From Porphyrobacter sp. (GTDB lineage: Bacteria > Pseudomonadota > Alphaproteobacteria > Sphingomonadales > Sphingomonadaceae), in NCBI GenBank assembly GCA_027533455.1, contig JAPZUC010000002.1, positions 744,001 to 808,000 on the forward strand: DNA of 64,000 nucleotides. Reading direction: 5' to 3'. Both the position numbers and the translations under genes were made by a program. Under the pieces are notes generated by a model that worked only from the letters and a program-made list of their open reading frames with translations, searched no databases and was not told where the DNA came from. Positions 8,781-16,920 of the stretch are shown here, piece after piece. The stretch's first letter is position 1, and each line of letters opens with the position of its first letter.

Positions 8781-10004
8781 ATGGGCAGCAGCCAGAACAT
8801 TCCCATCGCCGGCATCAGCCTTGCGGCGGTGACCTTTCTGGCGTTGCTGGGGCTCGGCACGGATTTCATCATTGCGCTGTCAGTGCTGACGGTGTGGGTG
8901 GGATCGCTGCTGGTAGCCGCCGGACGTCCGCCCGAACCGCCCAAGGCCAAGGTAAAGCAGCCTCTGACGCTGGAATCGATCAGCGATCTGATCGAAAACT
9001 CCTCGATCCCGCTGGTCATCACCGATCGTAACACCATCGCTCTTGCCAATGATGCGGCGCGCAAGATGCTCGGGCAGCATGTGATCGGGCAGGACACCCG
9101 CGTGGCGCTGCGCAATCCTGGTGCGGTGGAACTGCTCGGCGACGAGAGCCGCAACGAGGCGATCGTGCGCGGGCTCGTGCGGCGCGGGGATATCTGGCAG
9201 ATCAACCGCCAGATGATCGACGACCGGCTCGCGATGCTCGAATTCATCAACCAGACCGCCGAGGCCGACATCAGCCGCGCACATACCGATTTCGTCGCCA
9301 ATGCCAGCCACGAACTGCGCACGCCGCTGGCCGCGATCCTCGGCTATGTCGAAACCTTGCAGGAAGGCGATGGCGACATCGACACGCCGGTCGCGCGCAA
9401 GTTCCTCGGCATCATCGAACGCGAGGCCAAGCGCATGCAGGCGCTGGTGAGCGATCTCATGAGCCTCAGCCGGGTCGAGGCGGAAAAGCACGATCTCCCG
9501 ACCGAGCGGATCGATCTGGCTTCACTGGTCGAGCGTGCCGCGCGCGATGCGGCAGGGCCAGCGAGGGGCGAGCGGCTGGCGCTCGACCTCGCGGCGGAGC
9601 CCGTGGTGGCGGGCGACCGGCAGCAGCTCGAACAAGTGGTGCGCAACCTCGTCGATAATGCGATGAAATACGGCGCGGATGACACGCCGGTGCGCGTGAC
9701 GCTCGATCTGGCGCAGGGCGATCTGGCGCGGATTGCGGTGGTGGACGAAGGCGAAGGCATCGCGCCCGACCAGATCCCGCACCTCACCCGCCGTTTCTAC
9801 CGCACCGATCCCGGCCGCAGCCGCGCCTCGGGCGGGACGGGTCTCGGTCTCGCCATCGTCAAGCACATTGTGGAACGCCATCGCGGACGGCTCGACATCA
9901 CCAGCCAAGTGGGCAAGGGGACGCGGGTGGTGGTGCGTCTCCCGCTTGCCGAAATCGAGGGAAACACCACCGTCGCGCCGGAAACCCGGCAATTGTCACA
10001 ATAG
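8781..10004 (+). CDS. phoR: Phosphate-regulon sensor histidine kinase PhoR
   Basis: Membrane sensor kinase of about 407 residues. Two N-terminal hydrophobic segments are followed by a PAS-like region (SIPLVITDRNTIALANDAARKMLG), a HisKA domain with the phospho-acceptor His in ASHELRTPLAAILGY, and an HATPase_c domain with N (VRNLVDNAMKYG), G1 (VVDEGEGIAPD), F (RRFYRTDP) and G2 (GGTGLGLAIVKHIVERH) boxes. ATG 8781 is chosen; an in-frame TTG at 8760 would add seven residues. The HHHxRTPLA-type H-box and the position directly before pstCAB-phoU-phoB identify it as PhoR. The final codons overlap a Pho-box-like repeat. Confidence 0.88.
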   Translation: MGSSQNIPIAGISLAAVTFLALLGLGTDFIIALSVLTVWVGSLLVAAGRPPEPPKAKVKQPLTLESISDLIENSSIPLVITDRNTIALANDAARKMLGQHVIGQDTRVALRNPGAVELLGDESRNEAIVRGLVRRGDIWQINRQMIDDRLAMLEFINQTAEADISRAHTDFVANASHELRTPLAAILGYVETLQEGDGDIDTPVARKFLGIIEREAKRMQALVSDLMSLSRVEAEKHDLPTERIDLASLVERAARDAAGPARGERLALDLAAEPVVAGDRQQLEQVVRNLVDNAMKYGADDTPVRVTLDLAQGDLARIAVVDEGEGIAPDQIPHLTRRFYRTDPGRSRASGGTGLGLAIVKHIVERHRGRLDITSQVGKGTRVVVRLPLAEIEGNTTVAPETRQLSQ

Positions 10005-10010
10005 TGTCTT
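9993..10010 (+). promoter_or_regulatory. Putative Pho box upstream of pstC
   Basis: TTGTCAC-AATA-GTGTCTT: two 7-mers with an 11-base period, resembling the PhoB-binding direct repeat (CTGTCAT-N4-CTGTCAT). It covers the phoR stop codon and lies about 120 bases before the pstC ATG. The second half matches imperfectly. Confidence 0.45.
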
Positions 10011-10129
10011 GATTCTACAACATGGGCCACCAATGAGGCAAAAGCCGTCAGTACGGTACTTGCCATCCCGGGGGCTCTCAGCATGACGCGCCGCAGCGCC
10101 GTTCGGGCAGGAAACACAGGTCTCACCAA

Positions 10130-11515
10130 ATGTCGCCGATCACTTTGATCCTGATTGCTCTGGGCCTCGGCCTGCTCGGCTGGCTGGCCGGCCGCGCCAA
10201 GGCGTGGAGTTTCCAGGCCGGCGACGCGGGCGTTCGCACCGCCTCGCGTCCGGTCTACCATGCTTGGTATGTCGCCCTGTGGGTGGTGCTGCCGGTGCTG
10301 GTGTTCGTGGTCGCCTGGGGCGTGATTGCCCCCAAGCTGGTGCTGCAGGCGGTGCTTGCCTCACCCGCTGCCGAGAGCCTTCCGATCTTCGGGTTCGAGC
10401 GTGACGCCTTTCTGGGCGAAGCGCGCGCGGTGGCGCTGGGTCAGGCGCCGGGCGTCTTCAATGACGAGGCCGAACCGCTGATCGCCCCCTTCCGCGAGGC
10501 TTTTGCCCGTTACAACACCATCGGCATCATCGTCACCGTCCTGATTGCGCTAGCCGGGGGCGCGCTCGCCTTCCTCCGGCTGCGACCGCAATTCGGCGCG
10601 CGCACCAAGGTCGAGCGGACCGTGCTGACGATCCTCTTGCTTGCCTCGATGGTGGCGATCCTGACCACGCTCGGCATCTTCGCGAGCCTCGTGTTCGAGA
10701 CTGTGCGCTTCTTCGGGATGGTGTCCCCGATCGACTTCCTGCTCGGCACCAAGTGGGGGCCGGACACGATGGGCAACCCCGATGCCGTGGACGCATCGCG
10801 CTACGGCGCGGTGCCGTTGTTCTGGGGGACGATCTTCATCGGCGCGATCATCGCCATGATCGTGGCGATCCCGCTCGGCCTGATGAGCGCGATCTACCTC
10901 ACCCAATATGCCGATCCGCGCGTGCGCACCTGGATCAAGCCGCTGCTTGAGCTGCTCGCGGGCGTGCCCACCGTGGTCTATGGCTATTTCGCCGCGCTCA
11001 CCCTTGCCCCGATGATCCGCGATACCGCCGTTGCGGTTGGCATAGCCAATGCCTCGACAGAAAGCGCGCTGGCCGCCGGGATCGTGATGGGGGTGATGAT
11101 CATCCCCTTCGTCTCCTCGATGGCGGACGATTCGATGGCGGCAGTGCCGGGTGCGATGCGCGACGGCAGCCTTGCGATGGGCGCCACCAAGTCCGAAACG
11201 ATCCGCCGCGTGCTCTTCCCCGCCGCCCTGCCCGGCATCGTGGCGGGCATCATGCTCGCCGTCAGCCGCGCCATCGGCGAGACCATGATCGTGGTCATGG
11301 CCGCATCGCCTGCCGCCAACCTAACCGCTAACCCGCTTGAGCCGATGTCGACTGTCACAGTGCAGATCGTCAAGCTGTTGACCGGCGAACAGAGCACCGA
11401 CCACCCCGCCACCCTCAGCGCCTATGCCCTCGGCTTCGTGCTGTTCATGGTGACGCTCGCGCTCAACTTCATCGCCCTGCGCGTCGTCAAGCGTTTCCGC
11501 GAGGCTTACGAATGA
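10130..11515 (+). CDS. pstC: Phosphate ABC transporter permease PstC
   Basis: A 461-residue inner-membrane permease of the high-affinity phosphate importer. It is longer than E. coli PstC because of an extended N-terminal region with two extra hydrophobic segments and a periplasmic portion, a form common in Alphaproteobacteria. The core permease fold is in the second half, with the EAA-type loop GAMRDGSLAMGATKSETIRRVLFPAALPGIVAGIMLAVSRAIGET (key residues G-A-T near 360). Its TGA overlaps the pstA ATG by 4 bases (ATGA), implying coupled translation. The substrate-binding protein PstS is not encoded nearby. Confidence 0.94.
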   Translation: MSPITLILIALGLGLLGWLAGRAKAWSFQAGDAGVRTASRPVYHAWYVALWVVLPVLVFVVAWGVIAPKLVLQAVLASPAAESLPIFGFERDAFLGEARAVALGQAPGVFNDEAEPLIAPFREAFARYNTIGIIVTVLIALAGGALAFLRLRPQFGARTKVERTVLTILLLASMVAILTTLGIFASLVFETVRFFGMVSPIDFLLGTKWGPDTMGNPDAVDASRYGAVPLFWGTIFIGAIIAMIVAIPLGLMSAIYLTQYADPRVRTWIKPLLELLAGVPTVVYGYFAALTLAPMIRDTAVAVGIANASTESALAAGIVMGVMIIPFVSSMADDSMAAVPGAMRDGSLAMGATKSETIRRVLFPAALPGIVAGIMLAVSRAIGETMIVVMAASPAANLTANPLEPMSTVTVQIVKLLTGEQSTDHPATLSAYALGFVLFMVTLALNFIALRVVKRFREAYE

Positions 11516-12798
11516 GCGATACCGCCCTCCCCCCCTCGGCAAGCGAAGCCGCGCAGAGCCTCGGCCCGACGCGCACGCCCACCTTCGAGGCCCGCCTCGC
11601 CCGCCGCTACCGGCAGGAACGCAACTTCCGCCGCATCGGCCTTGGCGCGGTGGTGTTTTCGGTCGCCGTGCTGGTGTTCCTGCTTGGCAACATGCTGCTG
11701 AACGGTATCGCCGGCTTCCAGCGCACCGAGATCGAGGTGACCATCGATTTCCCCGCCAGCGGCCTCGCCGGTGATGCCACCTCGCTGACCGCACCAAGCG
11801 CCGTCCAGACCCTGGAGATGCAGGGCCTGCCCAAGCTCGTCACAATCTTCGCGGAAGAGCAGGTCGGCAAGGACGCCGCCGCACAGATCGCGCCCGAAGC
11901 CTGGCGCGATGTCGCCGCGGCGCTGGCCGAAGACCCCAGCCTCATCACCCGTTCAGAGACATTCAGCCTGCCGACCACCTCTGCTTTCGCGGCGGCGCTG
12001 AGCGGCGAAGGCGAACCCGGGCTTCAGGCGCTCGCTGCCAAGCTCTCCGATGAAGGCAAACTGTCGCGCAATTTCGACCGGGGCTTCTTGACCCGCTCCG
12101 ACGCCACCAGCCCGCAATCGGTCGGCATCTGGGGGGCGCTCAAGGGCTCGATGCTGACCATGCTGGTGACACTGGTGCTGGCCTTCCCGATTGGCGTCCT
12201 CTCGGCGCTCTATCTGGAAGAATACGCGCCGCGCGGCCGCTGGACCGATATCATCGAAGTGTCGATCAGCAACCTGGCCGCGGTGCCCTCGATCATCTTC
12301 GGCCTGCTCGGCCTGTCGCTGTTCCTCGCCGCCTTCCCCAACCTGAGATCGGCGCCGCTGATCGGCGGGATGACATTGGCGCTGATGACCATGCCGGTAA
12401 TCGTCATCTCCGGCCGCAACGCGATCAAGGCCGTGCCGCCTTCGATCCGCGATGGCGCGCTCGCTATCGGCGCATCGCCAGTGCAGGTGGTGTTCCACCA
12501 CGTCCTGCCGCTTGCACTGCCCGGGATGCTGACCGGCACCATCATCGGCATGGCCCGCGCGCTCGGAGAAACCGCCCCGCTGCTCCTCATCGGGATGCGC
12601 ATCTTCGTGGCGACTCCACCCGAAGACTTTGCCTCGCCCGCCACGGTTTTGCCGATGCAGATCTTCCTGTGGTCGGATGAAATCGACCGGGGCTTTGTCG
12701 AGCGCACCAGCGCCGCTATCATTGTGCTACTGGTGTTCCTGCTCGCCATGAACGGCCTTGCCATCTACCTTCGCAACAAGTTCGAGAAACGCTGGTGA
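11512..12798 (+). CDS. pstA: Phosphate ABC transporter permease PstA
   Basis: A 428-residue permease with the N-terminal DUF3333-type extension typical of alphaproteobacterial PstA: one membrane helix (residues about 42-63) and a large periplasmic domain to about residue 200. The C-terminal transmembrane domain carries the EAA loop [29 protein letters not shown] and the [14 protein letters not shown] signature. It overlaps pstC at its start and pstB at its end (GTGA), so the four genes pstC-pstA-pstB-phoU are translationally chained. Confidence 0.94.
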   Translation: MSDTALPPSASEAAQSLGPTRTPTFEARLARRYRQERNFRRIGLGAVVFSVAVLVFLLGNMLLNGIAGFQRTEIEVTIDFPASGLAGDATSLTAPSAVQTLEMQGLPKLVTIFAEEQVGKDAAAQIAPEAWRDVAAALAEDPSLITRSETFSLPTTSAFAAALSGEGEPGLQALAAKLSDEGKLSRNFDRGFLTRSDATSPQSVGIWGALKGSMLTMLVTLVLAFPIGVLSALYLEEYAPRGRWTDIIEVSISNLAAVPSIIFGLLGLSLFLAAFPNLRSAPLIGGMTLALMTMPVIVISGRNAIKAVPPSIRDGALAIGASPVQVVFHHVLPLALPGMLTGTIIGMARALGETAPLLLIGMRIFVATPPEDFASPATVLPMQIFLWSDEIDRGFVERTSAAIIVLLVFLLAMNGLAIYLRNKFEKRW

Positions 12799-13583
12799 CT
12801 GTAATCCATCCCAACATGACAGACGACAACGCGAAGATTCGCGCGCGGGACGTCTGCGTCTACTACGGCGACAAAAAGGCGATCGACGAAGTGTCGATCG
12901 ACATCTCGCCCAATTACGTCACCGCATTCATCGGCCCGTCGGGCTGCGGCAAATCGACCTTCCTGCGGTGCTTCAACCGCATGAACGACACGATCGGCGC
13001 CGCCAAGGTGACGGGACTGATCGAACTGGACGGCGAAGACATCCACGGCAACCGTATGGACGTGGTGCAGCTGCGTGCGCGAGTTGGCATGGTGTTCCAG
13101 AAGCCCAACCCGTTCCCCAAATCGATCTATGAAAACATCGCTTATGGCCCCAAGATCCACGGGCTTGCCGAAAAGAAGGCCGATCTGGACGTGGTGGTCG
13201 AACGATCCCTGACCCGCGCGGGTCTGTGGGACGAGGTCAAGGATCGGCTCGAGGATTCGGGCACGGCGCTTTCGGGTGGCCAGCAGCAACGCCTGTGCAT
13301 CGCGCGGGCAATTGCAGTCGATCCCGAGGTGATTCTGATGGACGAACCGGCCTCCGCGCTCGATCCCATCGCCACCGCCAAGATTGAAGAACTGATCGAC
13401 GAGCTATCGGGCCGCTATGCGATTGTCATCGTCACCCACTCGATGCAGCAGGCCGCACGCGTCAGCCAGCGCACCGCATTCTTCCATCTCGGCAAGATGG
13501 TAGAGTATGGTCCCACCTCCGAAATCTTCACCAATCCCATCGAGGAGCGGACGAAGGATTATATTACAGGACGTTACGGATGA
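12795..13583 (+). CDS. pstB: Phosphate ABC transporter ATP-binding protein PstB
   Basis: A 262-residue cytoplasmic ATPase. Walker [11 protein letters not shown]-loop [19 protein letters not shown], signature LSGGQQQR, Walker [14 protein letters not shown] and the switch His (VTHSMQQA) are all intact. It opens at GTG 12795 overlapping the pstA stop; an in-frame ATG at 12816 ([18 protein letters not shown]) is an alternative start. The next gene phoU overlaps its stop by 4 bases. Confidence 0.96.
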   Translation: MTVIHPNMTDDNAKIRARDVCVYYGDKKAIDEVSIDISPNYVTAFIGPSGCGKSTFLRCFNRMNDTIGAAKVTGLIELDGEDIHGNRMDVVQLRARVGMVFQKPNPFPKSIYENIAYGPKIHGLAEKKADLDVVVERSLTRAGLWDEVKDRLEDSGTALSGGQQQRLCIARAIAVDPEVILMDEPASALDPIATAKIEELIDELSGRYAIVIVTHSMQQAARVSQRTAFFHLGKMVEYGPTSEIFTNPIEERTKDYITGRYG

Positions 13584-14251
13584 TGGCTGAACATACCGTC
13601 AAGGCATTCGACGAAGACATCACCCGCCTGCGCGGGTTGATCGCCGAAATGGGCGGCCTCGCCGAGGTAGCCATCGCCGAATCGCTCGACGCGCTGGTGC
13701 GCGGGGACGAGGCACTGGCCGAGCAGGTTGTGCTGCGCGACAAGCGCATGGACGCGCTTGAAATGGAGGTCGACAAGCTGGCCGTACGGATCATCGCGCT
13801 GCGTGCGCCGATGGCCGATGACCTTCGTGAAGTGATCGCCGCGCTCAAGATCGCGGGCGTGCTGGAGCGGATCGGCGACTATTCCAAGAACATCGCCAAG
13901 CGCACCGGCATGATCGAAGGCCGCGCCCGGTTCGAACCTCTTACCCTTCTGCCGACCATGGGCGAACTTGCGGGCGAGATGGTCCACGACGTCCTCACCG
14001 CCTATGCCGCGCGTGATCCCGATCTGGCGCGTGAGGTGATTGCCACCGACGCCAAGGTCGATGGGTTCTACAATTCGATCTTCCGCAATCTTGTCAGCTA
14101 CATGGTGGAAAATCCTTCCACCATTTCGAGCGCGGCGCAATTGCTGTTCGTGGCCCGCAACATCGAGCGGATTGGCGACCATGCGACCAATGTCGCCGAG
14201 ATGGTGCACTTTGCGGCAACCGGCGTTTATCCCCCCGAAGGCGACCGCTGA
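13580..14251 (+). CDS. phoU: Phosphate signalling protein PhoU
   Basis: A 223-residue all-helical cytoplasmic protein with two PhoU repeats. Each carries the metal-binding E/D-xxxD pattern: [21 protein letters not shown] with [14 protein letters not shown] in the first repeat, and [13 protein letters not shown] with [16 protein letters not shown] in the second. It links the Pst transporter to PhoR, repressing the Pho regulon when phosphate is ample (family knowledge). The ATG overlaps the pstB stop (ATGATG), and the gene closes the operon before a terminator. Confidence 0.95.
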   Translation: MMAEHTVKAFDEDITRLRGLIAEMGGLAEVAIAESLDALVRGDEALAEQVVLRDKRMDALEMEVDKLAVRIIALRAPMADDLREVIAALKIAGVLERIGDYSKNIAKRTGMIEGRARFEPLTLLPTMGELAGEMVHDVLTAYAARDPDLAREVIATDAKVDGFYNSIFRNLVSYMVENPSTISSAAQLLFVARNIERIGDHATNVAEMVHFAATGVYPPEGDR

Positions 14252-14356
14252 GGCCAGCGTTTGGGGGCATTTCAGCTCGGGGGGTGTTCGGTCGCCCTTC
14301 GCATGCCTTTGACCGGGGCCAGACTCCGCCTCGCCCGCGCTTAACCGCGCCTTGCC

Positions 14357-14379
14357 TGCCCCTCAGCGGGGGTTTTTTT
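14357..14379 (+). terminator. Terminator of the pst-phoU operon
   Basis: CCCC-TCAGC-GGGG hairpin followed directly by seven T (14373-14379), about 105 bases after phoU. It separates phoU from phoB, so phoB probably has its own promoter. Confidence 0.7.
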
Positions 14380-14382
14380 CGG

Positions 14383-14398
14383 TGTTTCACGTGAAACC
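14383..14398 (+). promoter_or_regulatory. parS: parS-like ParB-binding site
   Basis: TGTTTCACGTGAAACC matches the widely conserved chromosomal parS 16-mer (TGTTTCACGTGAAACA) at 15 of 16 positions, and the inner 14 bases GTTTCACGTGAAAC are a perfect palindrome. It sits in the non-coding gap between the phoU terminator and phoB. A related site lies at 42975. Confidence 0.7.
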
Positions 14399-14537
14399 GC
14401 TGGTCAGCTCGGCAAAATCGTCGGCCGCCTGACATGCCGTGGTTGAATTCGGCGCGCGTTTCATCAAACTGTCGCGTGAGTGACACATAGCGTGCGGCAT
14501 CGTCCCGCGCTTGCGGGCTTGAGGAGGCACCTTGCGC

Positions 14538-15227
14538 ATGTCCGCTGCCAAACTGCTGCTCGTCGAAGATGATCCGTCTTTGTCGGAATTGCTCGAATAT
14601 CGCTTTCAGAACGAAGGATATTCTGTCCGCTGCACCGGCGACGGGGACGAGGCCCTGGTGCTGGCGGCGGAGGAGACGCCCGATCTCATCATCCTCGACT
14701 GGATGATTGAAGGGACCAGCGGAATCGAAGTATGCCGCCGCTTGCGCCGTGACAAGGCAACTGCGCACGTCCCCATCATCATGCTCACCGCCCGCGAAGC
14801 TGAAGACGACCGGGTCAGAGGGCTTGAAACGGGCGCTGACGATTACCTGACAAAACCCTTCTCTCCCAGAGAGTTACTAGCCCGCGTCGCCGCCGTGATG
14901 CGCCGCATCCGCCCCGCGCTGGCGGGCGAGACAATCGAGGTAGGTGATCTCAAGCTCGATCCCGTCGCCCACAAGGTCCACCGCCGCGGCAAGGCGCTGC
15001 AGCTCGGTCCGACCGAGTACAGGCTGTTGAAATTCTTCATGGAAAGCCCCGGCCGCGTATTCAGCCGCGGCCAGTTGCTCGACGGAGTGTGGGGCACGGA
15101 TTCCGACATCGAGCTGCGCACGGTAGACGTTCACATCCGGCGCCTGAGGAAAGCCATCACCCTCGACAGCGCCCGCGACCCGATTCGTACCGTCCGCTCG
15201 GCTGGATACGCGATCGAGCCCGTATAG
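14538..15227 (+). CDS. phoB: Phosphate-regulon response regulator PhoB
   Basis: A 229-residue OmpR/PhoB-family regulator. The receiver domain has the acidic pair VEDDPSL, phospho-acceptor Asp in LIILDWMIEG, Thr in IIMLTA and Lys in YLTKPF; the winged-helix domain ends with TVDVHIRRLRKAI and VRSAGYAIE. ATG 14538 is preferred, being 10 bases after GAGGAGG; TTG 14532 is possible. Separated from phoU by 286 bases that hold a terminator and a parS-like site, so it likely has its own promoter. It should bind the Pho box before pstC. Confidence 0.92.
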   Translation: MSAAKLLLVEDDPSLSELLEYRFQNEGYSVRCTGDGDEALVLAAEETPDLIILDWMIEGTSGIEVCRRLRRDKATAHVPIIMLTAREAEDDRVRGLETGADDYLTKPFSPRELLARVAAVMRRIRPALAGETIEVGDLKLDPVAHKVHRRGKALQLGPTEYRLLKFFMESPGRVFSRGQLLDGVWGTDSDIELRTVDVHIRRLRKAITLDSARDPIRTVRSAGYAIEPV

Positions 15228-15241
15228 GCGTAGGCTATTTT

Positions 15242-16117
15242 TTATAGACTTTCCAGCCATTTGATGACCCTCTCCGCAAGGTCGATCCGGCTGTTCGACC
15301 AGCTGTGATCGGTTGTGGCATGGTAGGTTGTAATCCGGTTCCCGCCGGCCTTGCGTACGGCTGCAACCAGTGCATCGGTCTGCGGCGCGAGGCCATCATC
15401 GGAACTGAGCACCAGCAATGGCTTGCCCGCGAGTCTCTGTGCGGTCCTTATAAAGTCGAAGTCCGGCTGCCCCGCAATCAGCTCGTCCGCCATCCCTTCG
15501 GGCGTCGTCCCTGCCAAAGCTTCGGAATTCTCCCCGGCAAGCTTTACGATCCCCTCGCGGTCTAGCCCGCGCATCACGCCCATGTTGGCGGCGGAGATCA
15601 GTCCGGCACCTATCAGGCTTTCGTCCTCGGAGGCGACGAACGTGGTCACCCAGCCTCCCATCGAATGACCGATCATGGCAATACGCCCAGGATCCACGCC
15701 AAGCTTGGCGGCATTGGGGGGATTGCGCAGGAAGGCGAGCACTGCCTTCGCGTCCTGCGGGTTCTGGGCAAAGCGGAACACCCCGGGGCTCCCCCATGCG
15801 CCACGATAGTTGAATGTGATCGTATTCCAGCCCGCACGACGTATTGTCTGGGCAAGGTCGAGGTTCTTCTCGTTCCCCGGCCAGCCATGGCAGATAATCA
15901 CCGTGGGATGTGGACCCTTGCCTGAGGCGAGATAGGCGACCCCGTTGATCTCCACTCCTCCGCTCGGGATATGCAGCACTTCCATCCGCGCGGGGCTGGC
16001 CGGATCGGGTGCGGGATCCGTGTAGATCGCAGGCGGCAGCTCACCCGGCGGTGCACTGTGCGCAGGAAGCGCAAGCGTTGCGACGGCGGCTACGGCTAGC
16101 AGAGTGGTCTTGTTCAT
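15242..16117 (-). CDS. Secreted alpha/beta hydrolase
   Basis: A 291-residue alpha/beta-hydrolase with an N-terminal signal peptide (MNKTTLLAVAAVATLALPAHSA). The nucleophile elbow is GHSMGG, the oxyanion region is CHGWPGNEKN, and the C-terminal TTDHSWSNSR carries the catalytic His. The fold and ASGKGPHPTVIICHGW resemble periplasmic dienelactone-hydrolase/acyl-peptidase-like enzymes, but the substrate is unknown. It converges with phoB with 14 bases between stops. Confidence 0.8.
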   Translation of the reverse strand: MNKTTLLAVAAVATLALPAHSAPPGELPPAIYTDPAPDPASPARMEVLHIPSGGVEINGVAYLASGKGPHPTVIICHGWPGNEKNLDLAQTIRRAGWNTITFNYRGAWGSPGVFRFAQNPQDAKAVLAFLRNPPNAAKLGVDPGRIAMIGHSMGGWVTTFVASEDESLIGAGLISAANMGVMRGLDREGIVKLAGENSEALAGTTPEGMADELIAGQPDFDFIRTAQRLAGKPLLVLSSDDGLAPQTDALVAAVRKAGGNRITTYHATTDHSWSNSRIDLAERVIKWLESL

Positions 16118-16189
16118 GGTCTATCTCCCTCGACCCGAATGCTAACCCGATTCCTGCTGGAAATCGCGCGGTTTTGTCAGGGACTGCGG

Positions 16190-16910
16190 CTAACGGCATA
16201 CTCCCGCCCAGCGGCCATCCTGATCAAAGTGGAAGTGGTCAGCGTGGGCGGCGTTATAGTCGGGCGAGAGGACAGTCGCGAAGCTGGTGCCGGCACCATC
16301 GCGCGCTGCCCGCAGGAAGCGTGCTTCTGCATCCTCGCCATTCCAGTCACGCAACACATTGATCTTTCGTCCGTCGTCCAAAACGAAACCCGCGATTTCG
16401 ATGGCGTTTGCAGTCGCGTGCTCGCTCCACGGACCGTCGCTTCCACCATACATCCGGCGACATGAGAAGGCACCGAGGTGCTCGATCCGGGCAATTCCGC
16501 TGCCCAGAATGTCCCGTGCGGCAGGCGCAAGGCTCTCGCGCCGCCAGATCTCCAGCGCCGCTGCGACAGGGCAGGTCAGGGGCGGCGTATCGGGAGCGAG
16601 CGGGTAGTCACCAAGCTGCGTGCGGTCTGTGCGTGCGCAGTCACCTTCGCCGGCGGACGGCAGCGCGGTGAAGGTAATCCCGCTGCGTTCCAGCACCGCG
16701 CGGCATGCGTTTACGTCGCTACGCAGCTTCATAACTTTGTGCGCGTGGCCCACCCTGGGGCGGATCGTTGAGATCGAGCGGAGCCCATGGGTTGTGCTGA
16801 GGATGGCTCTGCAGGTACTGCCATCCGGCAATCCCCGCCACGATCGGGGTCAGCGCGTAGAGCACGCGTAGGGCGGCGCGGTAATGCGGATTGGATTGGG
16901 CGCGGGGCAT
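16190..16910 (-). pseudogene. Extensin-family (DUF882/PF06904-like) gene with compensating frameshifts
   Basis: Two overlapping frames together make one extensin-like C-terminal family protein. The N-terminal part starts at ATG 16910 (MPRAQSNPHYRAALRVLYALTP, a membrane anchor) and runs to DLNDPP. The C-terminal part resumes with LRSDVNACRAVLERSGI and contains the domain core (CPVAAALEIWRRE, EHATANAIEIAGFVL, AHADHFHFD). Between them, in the third frame, the bases near 16737-16756 read GWATRTK, the sequence expected at this point. So two single-base losses, near 16754 and 16732, are the simplest explanation. It follows dnaE2 by 10 bases. Either a real decayed gene or sequencing error. Confidence 0.7.
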
Positions 16911-16920
16911 GGCCAGATCC

